A DNA stretch of 64,000 nucleotides from an uncultured Kordiimonas sp. (GCA_947503625.1 CANNEK010000004.1:62001-126000); one strand, 5' to 3'; shown: positions 17,635 through 27,142, numbered from the stretch's first letter. Notes: a model not told the origin generated them from the letters alone. Program-made: numbers and translations.

Positions 17635-18435
17635 GTGTTCAATTTTTCTCGAAAGGTGAAAGCGCCTTCTGCACTATTGGTGATGATGGAAGGGCGTGCT
17701 CTTTTTGAGTTGGGCGCGATGGCAATGTCGGCCCCGTTTCTGAAAAGACTTCCTCGTGGTGACGGACATCCGGTTCTTGTTTTACCCGGCCTTGGGGCTG
17801 CTGATGGTTCTACGCGACCACTAAGATCCTTTCTGGACGACCGTGGCTATCAGCCATATGCATGGGGCCTTGGGCGAAACTTTGGCCTGCGTGAAGGTAT
17901 TCTTGAAGGTATGCTGGACCGGATTGATGAGATTTATGCCATGCATCAGCAGAAAGTCAGCCTTGTTGGGTGGAGTTTGGGCGGGATTTTCGCCCGGGAA
18001 CTTGCAAAACTGAGGCCTGAGCAGACCAGGTTGGTCATTTCTCTCGGTAGTCCGCACTCTGGCGATCCCAAAAATTCGAATGCCTGGCGTTTCTATGAAA
18101 TGACTGCGGGGCATTCCGTCGAGGAACCTCCAATCGATACCTTGATGCATAAGGCACCGCCGGTTCCTACTACATCAATTTATACCAAAACGGACGGCAT
18201 CGTGGCCTGGCAAAATTGCCATCAGGAGAAGCCGGTTTGTGAAATCAAACAGAAGCAAACTGAAAATATCCGTGTTGCCGGCAGCCATTGCGGTCTGGGG
18301 TTCAATCCAAGTGTACTGTATGTCATTGCTGATCGACTGGCACAGCGAGAAGGCACGTGGCGCCCGTTCTCGAACGTGGGAACGCGCAAGGCATTCTTCG
18401 ACACACCGGGCCTGGATTCAGCAGTACCAGCTTAG
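17635..18435 (+). CDS. Lipase-like alpha/beta hydrolase
   Basis: A 266-residue hydrolase with HPVLVLPGLGAADGSTRPLR near the N-terminus, nucleophile elbow LVGWSLGGIFARELAK, likely acid in YTKTDGIVAW and His in AGSHCGLGFNP. There is no signal peptide, so it is probably cytoplasmic. The GTG at 17635 is chosen because AAGGAG lies seven bases upstream and upstream in-frame sequence is not protein-like. It is placed between the PHA genes and the wax ester/triacylglycerol synthase and ends in a strong terminator. A role in neutral-lipid turnover is plausible but inferred. The precise substrate cannot be read from the sequence. Confidence 0.82.
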   Translation: MFNFSRKVKAPSALLVMMEGRALFELGAMAMSAPFLKRLPRGDGHPVLVLPGLGAADGSTRPLRSFLDDRGYQPYAWGLGRNFGLREGILEGMLDRIDEIYAMHQQKVSLVGWSLGGIFARELAKLRPEQTRLVISLGSPHSGDPKNSNAWRFYEMTAGHSVEEPPIDTLMHKAPPVPTTSIYTKTDGIVAWQNCHQEKPVCEIKQKQTENIRVAGSHCGLGFNPSVLYVIADRLAQREGTWRPFSNVGTRKAFFDTPGLDSAVPA

Positions 18436-18466
18436 AATATTGCAAAAGCACACAAAAAATAGGCGG

Positions 18467-18496
18467 AGAGGGTGATTTTTCACCCTCTTTTTTTGT
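18467..18496 (+). terminator. Intrinsic terminator
   Basis: AGAGGGTGA / TCACCCTCT 9-bp stem with a four-T loop, followed by a long T run. Confidence 0.92.
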
Positions 18497-18670
18497 GTTT
18501 TCGAAGCTTAATCGGTCATTTTTGCGACTTTAGGGCGATATTTCTAAAAATGTCTGCATAATGGTTAGCATAAAAGGGAGCGCACATTGGTGTGCCTTGT
18601 GATTGTCATCAAGCTATAGTTTCAACAATCCAAATTGGATCTGTTGAACTGTGGCTCGCGAGAGGGGACG

Positions 18671-20269
18671 ATGATGCATAAATTAACCGGTTTGGATGCG
18701 ACATTTCTTTACATGGAAACAGATGAAACGCCCATGCACGTTTCAGCATTGTTGATATGTGAACCGCCGAAAGAGGGGGACAACCCTTTTGAACTGTTAA
18801 AGTCACAAATCGCTGAACGCGCTCATGAAATCCCGTCCTTTCATCGTAAATTGATGCCTACACCATTTTATGTGGATCATCCGGTATGGGTTAACGCAGG
18901 AACAGTTGATCTTGATTATCATATCAAGCACGCCAGCTTGCCCAGCCCTGGAAACGTTGAACAATTGCGTACCCTGATCCAGGGGCTGCACTCACTTACC
19001 CTTGATCGTGACAGACCGCTCTGGCAGTTTTATGTGATTGAGGGGGTAGAAGACGCTAGCTTGGGCCTGCCCAAAGGTAGCTTTGCCCTGTACACCAAAA
19101 GCCACCATGCCAGTGTTGATGGCGGTGCCGGTATCGCTGTGATGGATATTATCTCTGACCGGGCGCCCAAACCGCGTCCGCCATTGCCGAAAAACAAAAT
19201 CCGCCTGCAGGCCGAAAAGCCTGGTATGTTTGAACTTCTCGGTAGTTCGTATGGGCGTTTCCTGCAACAACAGGTAGATGTTGTCAAAAAAATACCCGAC
19301 CTTGTGAAGGCAGCAGGCTCGTTTGCGAAGGTGGCGATGGAAGACCGCAGCAGCGTTTTCAAAAATATGCAACCCGCTCCGAAAACGCGGTTTAACGTAC
19401 GAATTCAGAAACAGCGTGCATACGGCGCTCAGTCTCTATCGCTGCCGGACACAATCGCTCTTGCGAAGCAGACCGGAGCCACTCTCAACGATATTGTGCT
19501 GACAATCTGTGGCGGTGCCCTTAGGCGGTATCTCGAAGGCCATAAGGAGTTGCCTGAAAGTTCCTTGGTTGCTGCCGTTCCCGTCTCCCTAAGGGAGCTT
19601 GGCGATGCAAGCAATACAAACCAGGTATCTGGCATGACTTGCGGTCTTGGAACTGATATCGCTGATCCCATGAAGCGCCTGCGTACAGTTCAGGAAAACT
19701 CGAAAGCATCCAAAAAGCAGCTTGGAGCCGTCAAAGACGTTATTCCTCAAGACTATACGTTCTTTGGCGCTCCTATTCTGGTTTCGGCTATGGCTCAGCT
19801 CTCCAGCCGAACCGATGTTATCAACATGATGCCGTCGCCTATAAATGTAACGATTTCAAATGTTCCCGGACCGCGTCGCCACATGTATTTTGCTGGAAGC
19901 AAGGTTGTGGCGCAGTTCCCGGTATCTATCGCGACGCACGGCTGTGCGCTCAACATTACCTTGCAGAGTTACGTTGACCGCTTGGACTTTGGTCTTATCG
20001 CCTGTAAAATTGCTGTGCCTGATGTGCAGGTTATTGCAGATTATATCGTTGAAGAATTTCATATTCTCAAGGAAGCTGCCGACAAACTTGGCGATAAAGC
20101 CGTTCCGACGAAAGTTGCCGCAGAGGTTTCGACTAAGTCAGCTGCAAAGAAGGCTGCTACAAAATCAGCGCCCACTAAAACGGCCAACGGCAAAAAACCG
20201 GCAGTGAAATCTTCAGTGCCACCCAAAGCGAAGGCTCGCAAAAGAGGGGCAAAACCTACTGCTCACTGA
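18671..20269 (+). CDS. Wax ester synthase / diacylglycerol acyltransferase with Lys/Ala-rich tail
   Basis: A 532-residue WS/DGAT enzyme that esterifies acyl-CoA to fatty alcohols or diacylglycerol, forming wax ester or triacylglycerol droplets. The catalytic HHxxxDG motif is at H145-H146 (KSHHASVDGG). NDIVLTICGGALRRYL and the late INVTISNVPGP motif are also diagnostic. Start is ATG 18671 or 18674, both behind GAGGGG. After the enzyme domain ends near residue 475, about 55 residues of Lys/Ala/Pro/Thr repeats follow (KSAAKKAATKSAPTK, KARKRGAKPTAH). This tail is absent from the standard Acinetobacter enzyme (458 residues) and resembles the histone-like tail of the phasin upstream. Location beside the pha cluster suggests a shared storage island. 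Confidence 0.93.
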   Translation: MMHKLTGLDATFLYMETDETPMHVSALLICEPPKEGDNPFELLKSQIAERAHEIPSFHRKLMPTPFYVDHPVWVNAGTVDLDYHIKHASLPSPGNVEQLRTLIQGLHSLTLDRDRPLWQFYVIEGVEDASLGLPKGSFALYTKSHHASVDGGAGIAVMDIISDRAPKPRPPLPKNKIRLQAEKPGMFELLGSSYGRFLQQQVDVVKKIPDLVKAAGSFAKVAMEDRSSVFKNMQPAPKTRFNVRIQKQRAYGAQSLSLPDTIALAKQTGATLNDIVLTICGGALRRYLEGHKELPESSLVAAVPVSLRELGDASNTNQVSGMTCGLGTDIADPMKRLRTVQENSKASKKQLGAVKDVIPQDYTFFGAPILVSAMAQLSSRTDVINMMPSPINVTISNVPGPRRHMYFAGSKVVAQFPVSIATHGCALNITLQSYVDRLDFGLIACKIAVPDVQVIADYIVEEFHILKEAADKLGDKAVPTKVAAEVSTKSAAKKAATKSAPTKTANGKKPAVKSSVPPKAKARKRGAKPTAH

Positions 20270-20301
20270 CAAGGTGAACTTCTACTGAAAAAAATCGCAA
20301 T

Positions 20302-20328
20302 AAGCCGTCTCAATCAAGGCGGCTTTCT
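20302..20328. terminator. Terminator between convergent WS/DGAT and TetR genes
   Basis: AAGCCGTC / GGCGGCTT, 8 bp with one G-T wobble and an 8-nt loop, followed by TCTTAT. The T run is weak. Confidence 0.55.
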
Positions 20329-21092
20329 TATATGCGGCCGGTTTCATCGTATTCGAGCAGCAGACCCTTTAGAAAGTAACGGGTCGCTCGCTCGACAAGG
20401 TCATCAGTGTCGATGCTGAGTGTCAGGTTCTGAAATTTATGGTCGATTAACAGAAATGCTGTTCCATGAACGATTGACCACATAGGCGTCGCAATCTTTA
20501 AAGTGTGCTGCACATCAATCCCATTGCGGTCCAGAAATGTCGCGACGCTTTTCAACAGGATTGAAAAGCACGCAATGCCTTTATTGGGCGCATTTTGCGC
20601 CAATGCATAGTTATTTATGTCGTGGTTTTTGATCTCCAGGAAATCAATCAGGGATTTTCCATTTTTGCTGGGTGCATTTTCTTTAAACATTTCCTCAAGG
20701 TTTATATCAGGGCCGCCCCGATGGTTTTCGCACATCAGACGGAATAACTGTGGGTTTTCGCTCGCGAACCGAACGTAGGTTTTGCCCATCGCCGTGATCG
20801 ACTCAATTGTTCCAAGTTCTTGACCTGCTGCGTTTTTTTGCATCAGCAAACCCATTTTGCTGAATGCAACTTCAGTTACTTCATGCAACAGTTCTGACTT
20901 GTCGGAAAAGTGACGATAGGGCGCCGCCACGCTTACACCCGCAATCCGACTGGCGTCTTTGAGCGTAAAGGCATCAGCGCCAACGTTGGAAACAAGCTCT
21001 ACAGAGGCGTCGATAAGAGCGGAGCGAAGGTCCCCGTGATGATAAGGGGTAGTTTCGTTCTTTTTTGGGTCGGTTGTGACTGGTGTTGTCAA
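20328..21092 (-). CDS. TetR/AcrR-family repressor of the adjacent RND pump
   Basis: A 254-residue regulator with an N-terminal HTH (YHHGDLRSALIDASVELV, DAFTLKDASRIAGVSVAAPYRHF), the wording of TetR members with a TetR_C_33-like C-terminus. A longer in-frame reading with an upstream ATG exists up to 21194, but AAGGAG lies nine bases before a TTG at 21092, and the upstream residues are hydrophobic and unlike a TetR leader; I therefore prefer the TTG start. The gene is divergent from a periplasmic adaptor/RND operon, the standard position for a local repressor of efflux. Ligand unknown. Confidence 0.82.
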   Translation of the reverse strand: MTTPVTTDPKKNETTPYHHGDLRSALIDASVELVSNVGADAFTLKDASRIAGVSVAAPYRHFSDKSELLHEVTEVAFSKMGLLMQKNAAGQELGTIESITAMGKTYVRFASENPQLFRLMCENHRGGPDINLEEMFKENAPSKNGKSLIDFLEIKNHDINNYALAQNAPNKGIACFSILLKSVATFLDRNGIDVQHTLKIATPMWSIVHGTAFLLIDHKFQNLTLSIDTDDLVERATRYFLKGLLLEYDETGRI

Positions 21093-21149
21093 TTCCGAGG
21101 TCTCCTTAACGACAATGAATAGCAAGCATACTGTATTTTGACTTGAAAT

Positions 21150-21190
21150 GTTAATTAGCATAACATATGTAAATCCGACTAACATAAAGG
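21150..21190. promoter_or_regulatory. Candidate operator region for the TetR / RND pair
   Basis: An AT-rich segment with the palindrome ACATATGT (21163-21170) flanked by related words TTAGCATAACAT and ACTAACATAA. It sits between the divergent starts where a TetR operator would be expected. Assigned from position and symmetry. Confidence 0.35.
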
Positions 21191-21265
21191 TCAAGTACCC
21201 AATAGAGCCAAACTGTAAACGAACAGGCCAGCCCGAGGGCGATACGAGGATTTAGCGAGCGGACA

Positions 21266-22402
21266 ATGAAAACAGAATCAGCAATTGTAATTTCAAGACA
21301 AACCCTGAGAAAAGCTGGTGCTTTTGTTGGGGTCGCGGGGTTTATTGCCCTGGCGACGATTGGGCTCCACATGCGCGCAGCGTCGAATGACGCACCTGCT
21401 CCAAGGCTTTTGCCGGTTGAAGTGAAAACGATCAAGCTGCAGCCAAATTACATGGTGCAAGAGTTTTATACTGGTCGGGTTGAAGCGCGGCAGATGGTAA
21501 ACTTGGCGTTTGAACAGCCCGGTAAGGTCGCTGAAATTGCCGTCGATGAGGGTGATTTTGTGCAGTCAGGCGCTTTAATCGCTAAGCTGGATACAGCTTT
21601 GCTGGAAGCGAGCCGGGATCAAACCGCTGCATCAATCAGGCGTATTGAAGCACAGGTGGAACTGGCTTTGATCACGGAAAAAAGACAGAAAACGCTCTTC
21701 GACCAAGGCCACAGCACTGAGCAGCGATATGATGAAGCGCGCCTGAACCGAGAGGCGCTGCAAGCACAGATTGCAGAGATCAAAGCTGCGTTGCGCACAA
21801 TAGAAATTAATATCGAAAAGTCATCTTTATACGCCCCGTTTAACGCTCAGGTTGGTGTTCGAAATGCTGATACGGGTAGTGTTCTTAACGCAGGCATGGC
21901 TGTTGTCACCTTGTTGGAAACGACTGTGCAGCAGGCAAGGGTAAGCCTTCCATCCGACCGGATAGTTGCTTTGCGGGCAGAAAAAAACTTGTCTGTTTCC
22001 TTTCGGGATGAACCATTTGCCGCGGAGATTGCTGCTGTTCGGGCAGATATTAACAATACCACCCGCACTCAAGACGTTTTGCTTAACATCAAGCCGGATG
22101 AACCGATACCATTTGGAGAACTCGTAGAGCTTTCATTGCCGGAAACGCGCGTTCAGTCGGGTTACTGGGTGCCTGTAGAAGCCCTTGTCGAAGGAAAAAA
22201 GGGCCTCTGGAATATATTTGCCGTTGAAGACGATGCGAAAGGAAGTCGAATTGCTCGCCGCTCTGTGGAAGTGATTTATGCGGAAACGTCGAGAGTGTTC
22301 GTGACGGCCAATTTGACTGAGACTGCGAAACTTGTCGGTTCCGGCACGCACAGAGTTGTGCCTGGTCAGTATATCGAACAGCTAGACAGCGGGGAGGACT
22401 GA
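21266..22402 (+). CDS. RND efflux periplasmic adaptor (MFP)
   Basis: A 378-residue membrane fusion protein. An N-terminal hydrophobic anchor or signal lies near residues 15-35. The first lipoyl half is YTGRVEARQMVNLAFEQPGKV with AVDEGDFVQSG. A hairpin of coiled-coil helices follows (about 100-170, LEASRDQTAASIRRIEAQVE and LNREALQAQIAEIKAAL). The second lipoyl half is SSLYAPFNAQVGVRNADTGS and then beta-barrel and membrane-proximal domains. It bridges the inner-membrane pump to an outer-membrane channel, for which no gene is visible nearby. The pump gene starts two bases after its stop, so the pair is translationally coupled. Confidence 0.92.
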   Translation: MKTESAIVISRQTLRKAGAFVGVAGFIALATIGLHMRAASNDAPAPRLLPVEVKTIKLQPNYMVQEFYTGRVEARQMVNLAFEQPGKVAEIAVDEGDFVQSGALIAKLDTALLEASRDQTAASIRRIEAQVELALITEKRQKTLFDQGHSTEQRYDEARLNREALQAQIAEIKAALRTIEINIEKSSLYAPFNAQVGVRNADTGSVLNAGMAVVTLLETTVQQARVSLPSDRIVALRAEKNLSVSFRDEPFAAEIAAVRADINNTTRTQDVLLNIKPDEPIPFGELVELSLPETRVQSGYWVPVEALVEGKKGLWNIFAVEDDAKGSRIARRSVEVIYAETSRVFVTANLTETAKLVGSGTHRVVPGQYIEQLDSGED

Positions 22403-22404
22403 AG

Positions 22405-25400
22405 ATGTTGACCCTGTTTTACCGCGAGTGGCGGGTATTTGCGCTGGCAATCGGCATCATTGTGGTTACGGGTTTGACGGCTCTCAGCACTATTGGCCGA
22501 CAGGAAGACCCGACGATAACCAATCTGTTTACAACGATCACCACACCCTTTCCGGGCGCGAGCCCTGCTCGTGTCGAAAGCCTGGTAACAGAAAAAATAG
22601 AGGAAGAGCTGAAGAAGATTGCGGAAATTGAGGAGATTACTTCTATTTCTCGCGAGGGCTTTTCACTCGTTGTTGTCGAACTGTCTCAGATGATCAGTGA
22701 CGAAGAAATTGAAGTCGCATGGTCGGAAATTCGCGATGCTCTTTCGGATGCTGCGCGTAACTTTCCAGTGGGTGTCCCGGACCCGGAATTCGATAACGAC
22801 AAGTTTGGTGCCTACACCGCTATCAGTGTTCTTACTCCCAGCGACGACGGTTATGTAGAGCCATCGCAATTGCAGCGCTATGCCGAGCTTTTGCGGGACC
22901 AGTTGCGGCAGTTACCCGGCGCGCGGCTGGTTCGGTTGTTTGGCGAGCAGCTTGAGGAAGTGTTGGTTACGGTTGATGCGAGGCGCCTGTCCGATCTTGG
23001 TTTATCACCGTCTGCAGTTGTCGAGGCCATTCGCCGGGCAGACAGTAAAGTGCGCGCCGGACAGTTACGGGGCGACGAAAACAATTATCTTCTTGAGGTT
23101 ACCGGCGAGATTAAATCTGTCGAGCGTATTCGCCGTATTCCGCTGGTTACCGACCCCTCGGGTGCTGTTGTACGCGTTGGAGATGTAGCGACGCTTGAGC
23201 GCGGTACTACATGGCCCGTTAGCAGCATAGGTATATCAAATGGGCGTCCGGCTATTCTTGTTGGCGCAACGATGGAAGAGGGCCTGCAGGTCGACAGTTG
23301 GGTGAATTCCTTCCGTGCCGAAACCACTGAGTTCGAGCAGACGCTGCCTGACGATATTCAGCACGAGGTGCTTTTTGACCAGAGCCAATATACGATCGAC
23401 CGTCTGGGTGGTCTGACGATCAATATTCTGATCGGCTCCAGTCTGGTGGTTCTGGTGCTCTTTTTTACTCTTGGCTGGCGCGGCGCGTTTATTGTCGCAT
23501 GTATTCTGCCGCTTACAACGTTGTTGTCGGTGACTGTTCTTCAGTACGCTGGTGTGCCTATTCACCAAATGTCGGTGACAGGGCTGATTGTGGCGCTGGG
23601 TCTGCTGGTGGATGCGGCTATCGTAGTGACGGATGATATCAGGCGCAGGCTGATCAATGCTGTCCCGCGCCTGCAGTCGGTGGAGCAGGCCGTAAAACGG
23701 CTGGCGGGGCCTTTGCTGGCATCAACGGTCACGACCGTTCTGGCGTTTATGCCTATGGCTTTGCTGCCGGGCCCCGCGGGCGACTTCGTGGGTTCGATCG
23801 CGATCGCTGTTATTGTAATGCTAATATCATCATTTTTACTCGCCCTTACTATCACACCCGCTCTTGCAGGCTGGTTACTGCCTGCCAAAGGTGAGGGAAA
23901 GTCTCATGCCTGGTATGCCCGAGGCATGAAGTCCGGCAAAGCCGGTCAACTGTTCAACCGTTCAGTCGGCTGGGCCATCGCAAATCGTGGAACGGCAATG
24001 TTTGCAGCTCTGGCACTGCCAATCATTGGATTGCTATCGTTTCCCACGCTCACATCCCAGTTCTTCCCCGGTGTTGAGCGCGACCAGTTCTATATTCAGA
24101 TGAGGCTGGACGGAAATGCAGCAATCGCCGAGACCCGCGCGATGGCTCAGCGGACTGATATCCTGATCAAATCACGCCCTGAAATTACATCAGTGACGTG
24201 GCTCGTTGGCGAGAGTGCACCAAGTTTTTACTACAATATGCTTTCAAACCAAGAGGGCGTCGCAGGGTTTGCAGAGGCACTGGTGACTACAACGTCCGAA
24301 CGAGCAACACGTGACGTTATTCCCGTTTTGCAGGAGATGCTGGACAGGGAAGTTCCTGAAGCTCAGACGTTAGTGAAGGGTTTGTTTCAAGGGCCACCGG
24401 TAAATGCGCCCGTTGAAATCCTTGTGGTAGGGCCTGACGTCCAGATCCTGCGGGATATTGGCGAAGAGATACGTGCTCGTATGAGTCTCGTGCCGTACGT
24501 TGAGCACACGCGGGCAACTTTCATGGGTGGCAGCCCGAAGCTCGTTTTCAATGCAAACGAAGATCAGACTAACCTTTCCGGGTTGACGCTAACAGGCGTT
24601 TCCCAGCACCTGGAAGCAGCGCTTGAAGGTGTTTCAGGAGGGTCTTTGTTGGAGGATACGGAGGAGTTGCCGGTTCGGGTGCGTTATGATGATCAGTGGC
24701 GCCAATCACTGGACCGCCTGCGGTCAATTGATATCCCAGTCGCACCAGATGGCAGCAACCGTTACCAAGCTGTGCCGCTTTCAGCATTGGGTGCCATTAC
24801 TGTTGAACCGTCTGAAAGTCAGATTAACCGCGAGAATGGGGAACGTACCAATACAGTGCAGGCTTTTACCGCCAATGGTGTTTTGCCGGAAGTGGCCCTT
24901 AAAGCTGTTCAGGCGGAGCTGGATCGTAACCCGGTGGCTATTCCAACCGGCTACAGGCTTGCTATAGGCGGCGACTCTGATGAGCGTGCAGGCACAGTGA
25001 ATAACTTGATGGCCCCCATAGGTTTGATTGTGGTGTTGACGATTGCAACCATCGTGTTGACGTTTAATCGCTTCAAGCTCTCGATGATTACCGGAGTGGT
25101 TGCTGTTCTCTCCATGTGTATGAGTTTGCTGGCACTGGAAATATTTAACTATCCGTTCGGTATTCAGGCACTGATCGGTGTTATCGGGTCTATCGGGGTT
25201 TCAATCAATGCTGCCATCATTATCCTGACAGCCTTGCAGCAGGACGAAAGAGCGATGGCGGGCGATCTGGCGCGTATTCGCGAGATCGTTATGGAGTCCA
25301 GTCGCCATATCATCTCCACCACGACAACAACATTTGGCGGTTTTTTGCCGCTTATCATCGAGGGTGGTGGTTTCTGGCCGCCATTTGCGATGGCGATTGC

Positions 25401-25521
25401 AGGTGGTGTGTTACTCTCGACAATTATCTCGCTTTATTTCACACCAGTTGCCTTCACCATGACGGTGGCAGGGAAAAACAAGACATCTACTCCCGAACTA
25501 AAGGTTGTTGCAGCACAGTGA
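22405..25521 (+). CDS. RND efflux pump, inner-membrane permease
   Basis: A 1038-residue, 12-helix RND transporter driven by proton influx. Diagnostic regions include GRQEDPTITNLFTTITTPFPGA after helix 1, the porter loops, and helix 4 with GLIVALGLLVDAAIVVTDDI. In AcrB the corresponding helix has two adjacent Asp; here the pair is D403-A404, a single-Asp variant. Duplicated topology is evident: helix 7 follows WAIANRG, and the second half ends in GGFLPLIIEGGGFWPPFAMAIAGGV. Substrates are not predictable from sequence. It is cotranscribed with the adaptor and probably repressed by the divergent TetR protein. Confidence 0.93.
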   Translation: MLTLFYREWRVFALAIGIIVVTGLTALSTIGRQEDPTITNLFTTITTPFPGASPARVESLVTEKIEEELKKIAEIEEITSISREGFSLVVVELSQMISDEEIEVAWSEIRDALSDAARNFPVGVPDPEFDNDKFGAYTAISVLTPSDDGYVEPSQLQRYAELLRDQLRQLPGARLVRLFGEQLEEVLVTVDARRLSDLGLSPSAVVEAIRRADSKVRAGQLRGDENNYLLEVTGEIKSVERIRRIPLVTDPSGAVVRVGDVATLERGTTWPVSSIGISNGRPAILVGATMEEGLQVDSWVNSFRAETTEFEQTLPDDIQHEVLFDQSQYTIDRLGGLTINILIGSSLVVLVLFFTLGWRGAFIVACILPLTTLLSVTVLQYAGVPIHQMSVTGLIVALGLLVDAAIVVTDDIRRRLINAVPRLQSVEQAVKRLAGPLLASTVTTVLAFMPMALLPGPAGDFVGSIAIAVIVMLISSFLLALTITPALAGWLLPAKGEGKSHAWYARGMKSGKAGQLFNRSVGWAIANRGTAMFAALALPIIGLLSFPTLTSQFFPGVERDQFYIQMRLDGNAAIAETRAMAQRTDILIKSRPEITSVTWLVGESAPSFYYNMLSNQEGVAGFAEALVTTTSERATRDVIPVLQEMLDREVPEAQTLVKGLFQGPPVNAPVEILVVGPDVQILRDIGEEIRARMSLVPYVEHTRATFMGGSPKLVFNANEDQTNLSGLTLTGVSQHLEAALEGVSGGSLLEDTEELPVRVRYDDQWRQSLDRLRSIDIPVAPDGSNRYQAVPLSALGAITVEPSESQINRENGERTNTVQAFTANGVLPEVALKAVQAELDRNPVAIPTGYRLAIGGDSDERAGTVNNLMAPIGLIVVLTIATIVLTFNRFKLSMITGVVAVLSMCMSLLALEIFNYPFGIQALIGVIGSIGVSINAAIIILTALQQDERAMAGDLARIREIVMESSRHIISTTTTTFGGFLPLIIEGGGFWPPFAMAIAGGVLLSTIISLYFTPVAFTMTVAGKNKTSTPELKVVAAQ

Positions 25522-25549
25522 GTATATAGTTGGCCAGTGATTATGGGCC

Positions 25550-26938
25550 TCACTGACGAAGAGTTTTCCGCGACTTGTCTCTGAGCATTTTTAGACCCAC
25601 TGCAAAGCGGCGCTGGAAACCCTTCCAATAGGGCTTTCCATCCTGTTCGCCGTCGCTATATGCGTTGCCGACATATCCGCCGGCTGGCAGAGGCCATTCG
25701 CCGTCGTTGGAGTTTATGGGGTGTACATCCATATATGAGGCCGCTTCTGTATCTCCCTTGAGGTGTTGGTTCAGAAACGCTGTGATGAAATGCTGGTTGA
25801 TACCCACCACCCGGTCTCTTCTCCACACAGGTTCGTTGAACCAGTCAGTCAGGTCGAAATAGTCGTTTGCGATGGGTGGCTCCGGGTTCCCGCCGATGCT
25901 GTGACGCCCGTTTTCATATACCAGCATGTGTCGATCCGCGTTTACCGCGTTGTCATAAATCCATTTAATGCCTTCGTTGAAGCCCGATATATCATCCTGG
26001 TCTCCAGCCAGGACGAGCAGCGGCGATTGAACGTTGCCCATGGTTTCACGGATCCAGACGCGATTTGCAGGAGCTGCGCCCCACGGTGAAACTGCGACAA
26101 CTGCTTTAAGGTTGGTCGGAGCGGTCACAAATCTTTCATCGTCAAGCACACCTGCAAGCATAGCTGCCGGTATTTGGTTGAGACTTGGACTTTCATGACT
26201 GTACCCCGCTCCCGCTGTGGTCAAGGCACCAAAACCGCCCATGGAATATCCAATGAGGCCGACTGTGCCCGAGTCAATAATCGCCCCGAGGCCTTCCGCA
26301 TTTGCCGCCATAACTGACAGGCTTTCGATGATAAACCGCTGGTCACGCGCACGGTTCAGCATTGTATCACCGAAGGAGAGAGCGAATGTGTCCACATCGG
26401 CAAAAGGCAGGTCATTGTGTTCTATGGAAGCAACGACATACCCTTTGGAGGCCAGGTTTTCGCCCAGGTAGCTCAGGAAGGTTGCCCAGTTTCCATAGCC
26501 GTGAGACAGCACGACCAATGGGAACGGACCGGCGGTAACGGGAGGTGCGCCTGCAGCGGCGATACCGCGAAATTTGTAAAATTGCGGCGCGTTGTCAGGT
26601 TTAACGCCGGGCCGGAAAGGCAATTTACCAACATATACAGCACTTGCCGTATCGTCAGATGGACTGGCTGGATACCAGACTGTCACCGGCACGTCGCGGG
26701 GGACAACAGGTGCACGTCCTGCCTTGGCTTCAACGATGTTTGGACGAGCAGGATCGTTGAATATCAGTTCCTGTACGCCTACTTTGTACTTACCAAGGGC
26801 GGCCAGTTCCGGAGCGTCAGCATTTGGAATGCTATAGGGGCGATCAGATGTGGCATCAAATGTGTCTTCAGCCATAACTGGGGCCATCAGTGCGCCCAGC
26901 ACAAATGAGGTTGCCGCCGCCATCCCAAGTGTTTTCAT
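25550..26938 (-). CDS. Exported alpha/beta hydrolase (PAF-acetylhydrolase / dienelactone hydrolase-like)
   Basis: A 462-residue secreted hydrolase. Its signal peptide is MKTLGMAAATSFVLGALMAP with cleavage near residue 23. The core has a VVLSHGYGNWATFL oxyanion segment, nucleophile elbow GLIGYSMGGFGALT, acid in LAGDQDDISGF and His in ENGRHSIGG. The VPVTVWYPASP segment near residue 80 recalls bacterial PAF-acetylhydrolase-like proteins. Likely periplasmic esterase or lipase; natural substrate unknown. It is convergent with the RND operon, with only 28 bp between stops, and no obvious strong terminator. Confidence 0.85.
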   Translation of the reverse strand: MKTLGMAAATSFVLGALMAPVMAEDTFDATSDRPYSIPNADAPELAALGKYKVGVQELIFNDPARPNIVEAKAGRAPVVPRDVPVTVWYPASPSDDTASAVYVGKLPFRPGVKPDNAPQFYKFRGIAAAGAPPVTAGPFPLVVLSHGYGNWATFLSYLGENLASKGYVVASIEHNDLPFADVDTFALSFGDTMLNRARDQRFIIESLSVMAANAEGLGAIIDSGTVGLIGYSMGGFGALTTAGAGYSHESPSLNQIPAAMLAGVLDDERFVTAPTNLKAVVAVSPWGAAPANRVWIRETMGNVQSPLLVLAGDQDDISGFNEGIKWIYDNAVNADRHMLVYENGRHSIGGNPEPPIANDYFDLTDWFNEPVWRRDRVVGINQHFITAFLNQHLKGDTEAASYMDVHPINSNDGEWPLPAGGYVGNAYSDGEQDGKPYWKGFQRRFAVGLKMLRDKSRKTLRQ

Positions 26939-27142
26939 AAGACATATTGTCCCTTGCTTTGCAGTATTTCACCAAAATCAACCGGTTTTGCGTACCATAT
27001 CAATGCTTATCACTTGCACTTGACGCAAATAAAGTGTTGTTTGTCCGCGTGCAGACACAAGGCTGGGGAGTGCTGTCGTATTTTACAGTAACCAATACGG
27101 TCTGCGTGTCGATATTCAGTAATTTATCGTGTAGAGAAAAAA

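Noticed and set aside
25516-25555. CAGTGAG/CTCACTG repeat between the RND and hydrolase genes as terminator
   Set aside because: Long 26-nt loop, part of it overlapping coding ends, and no T run.
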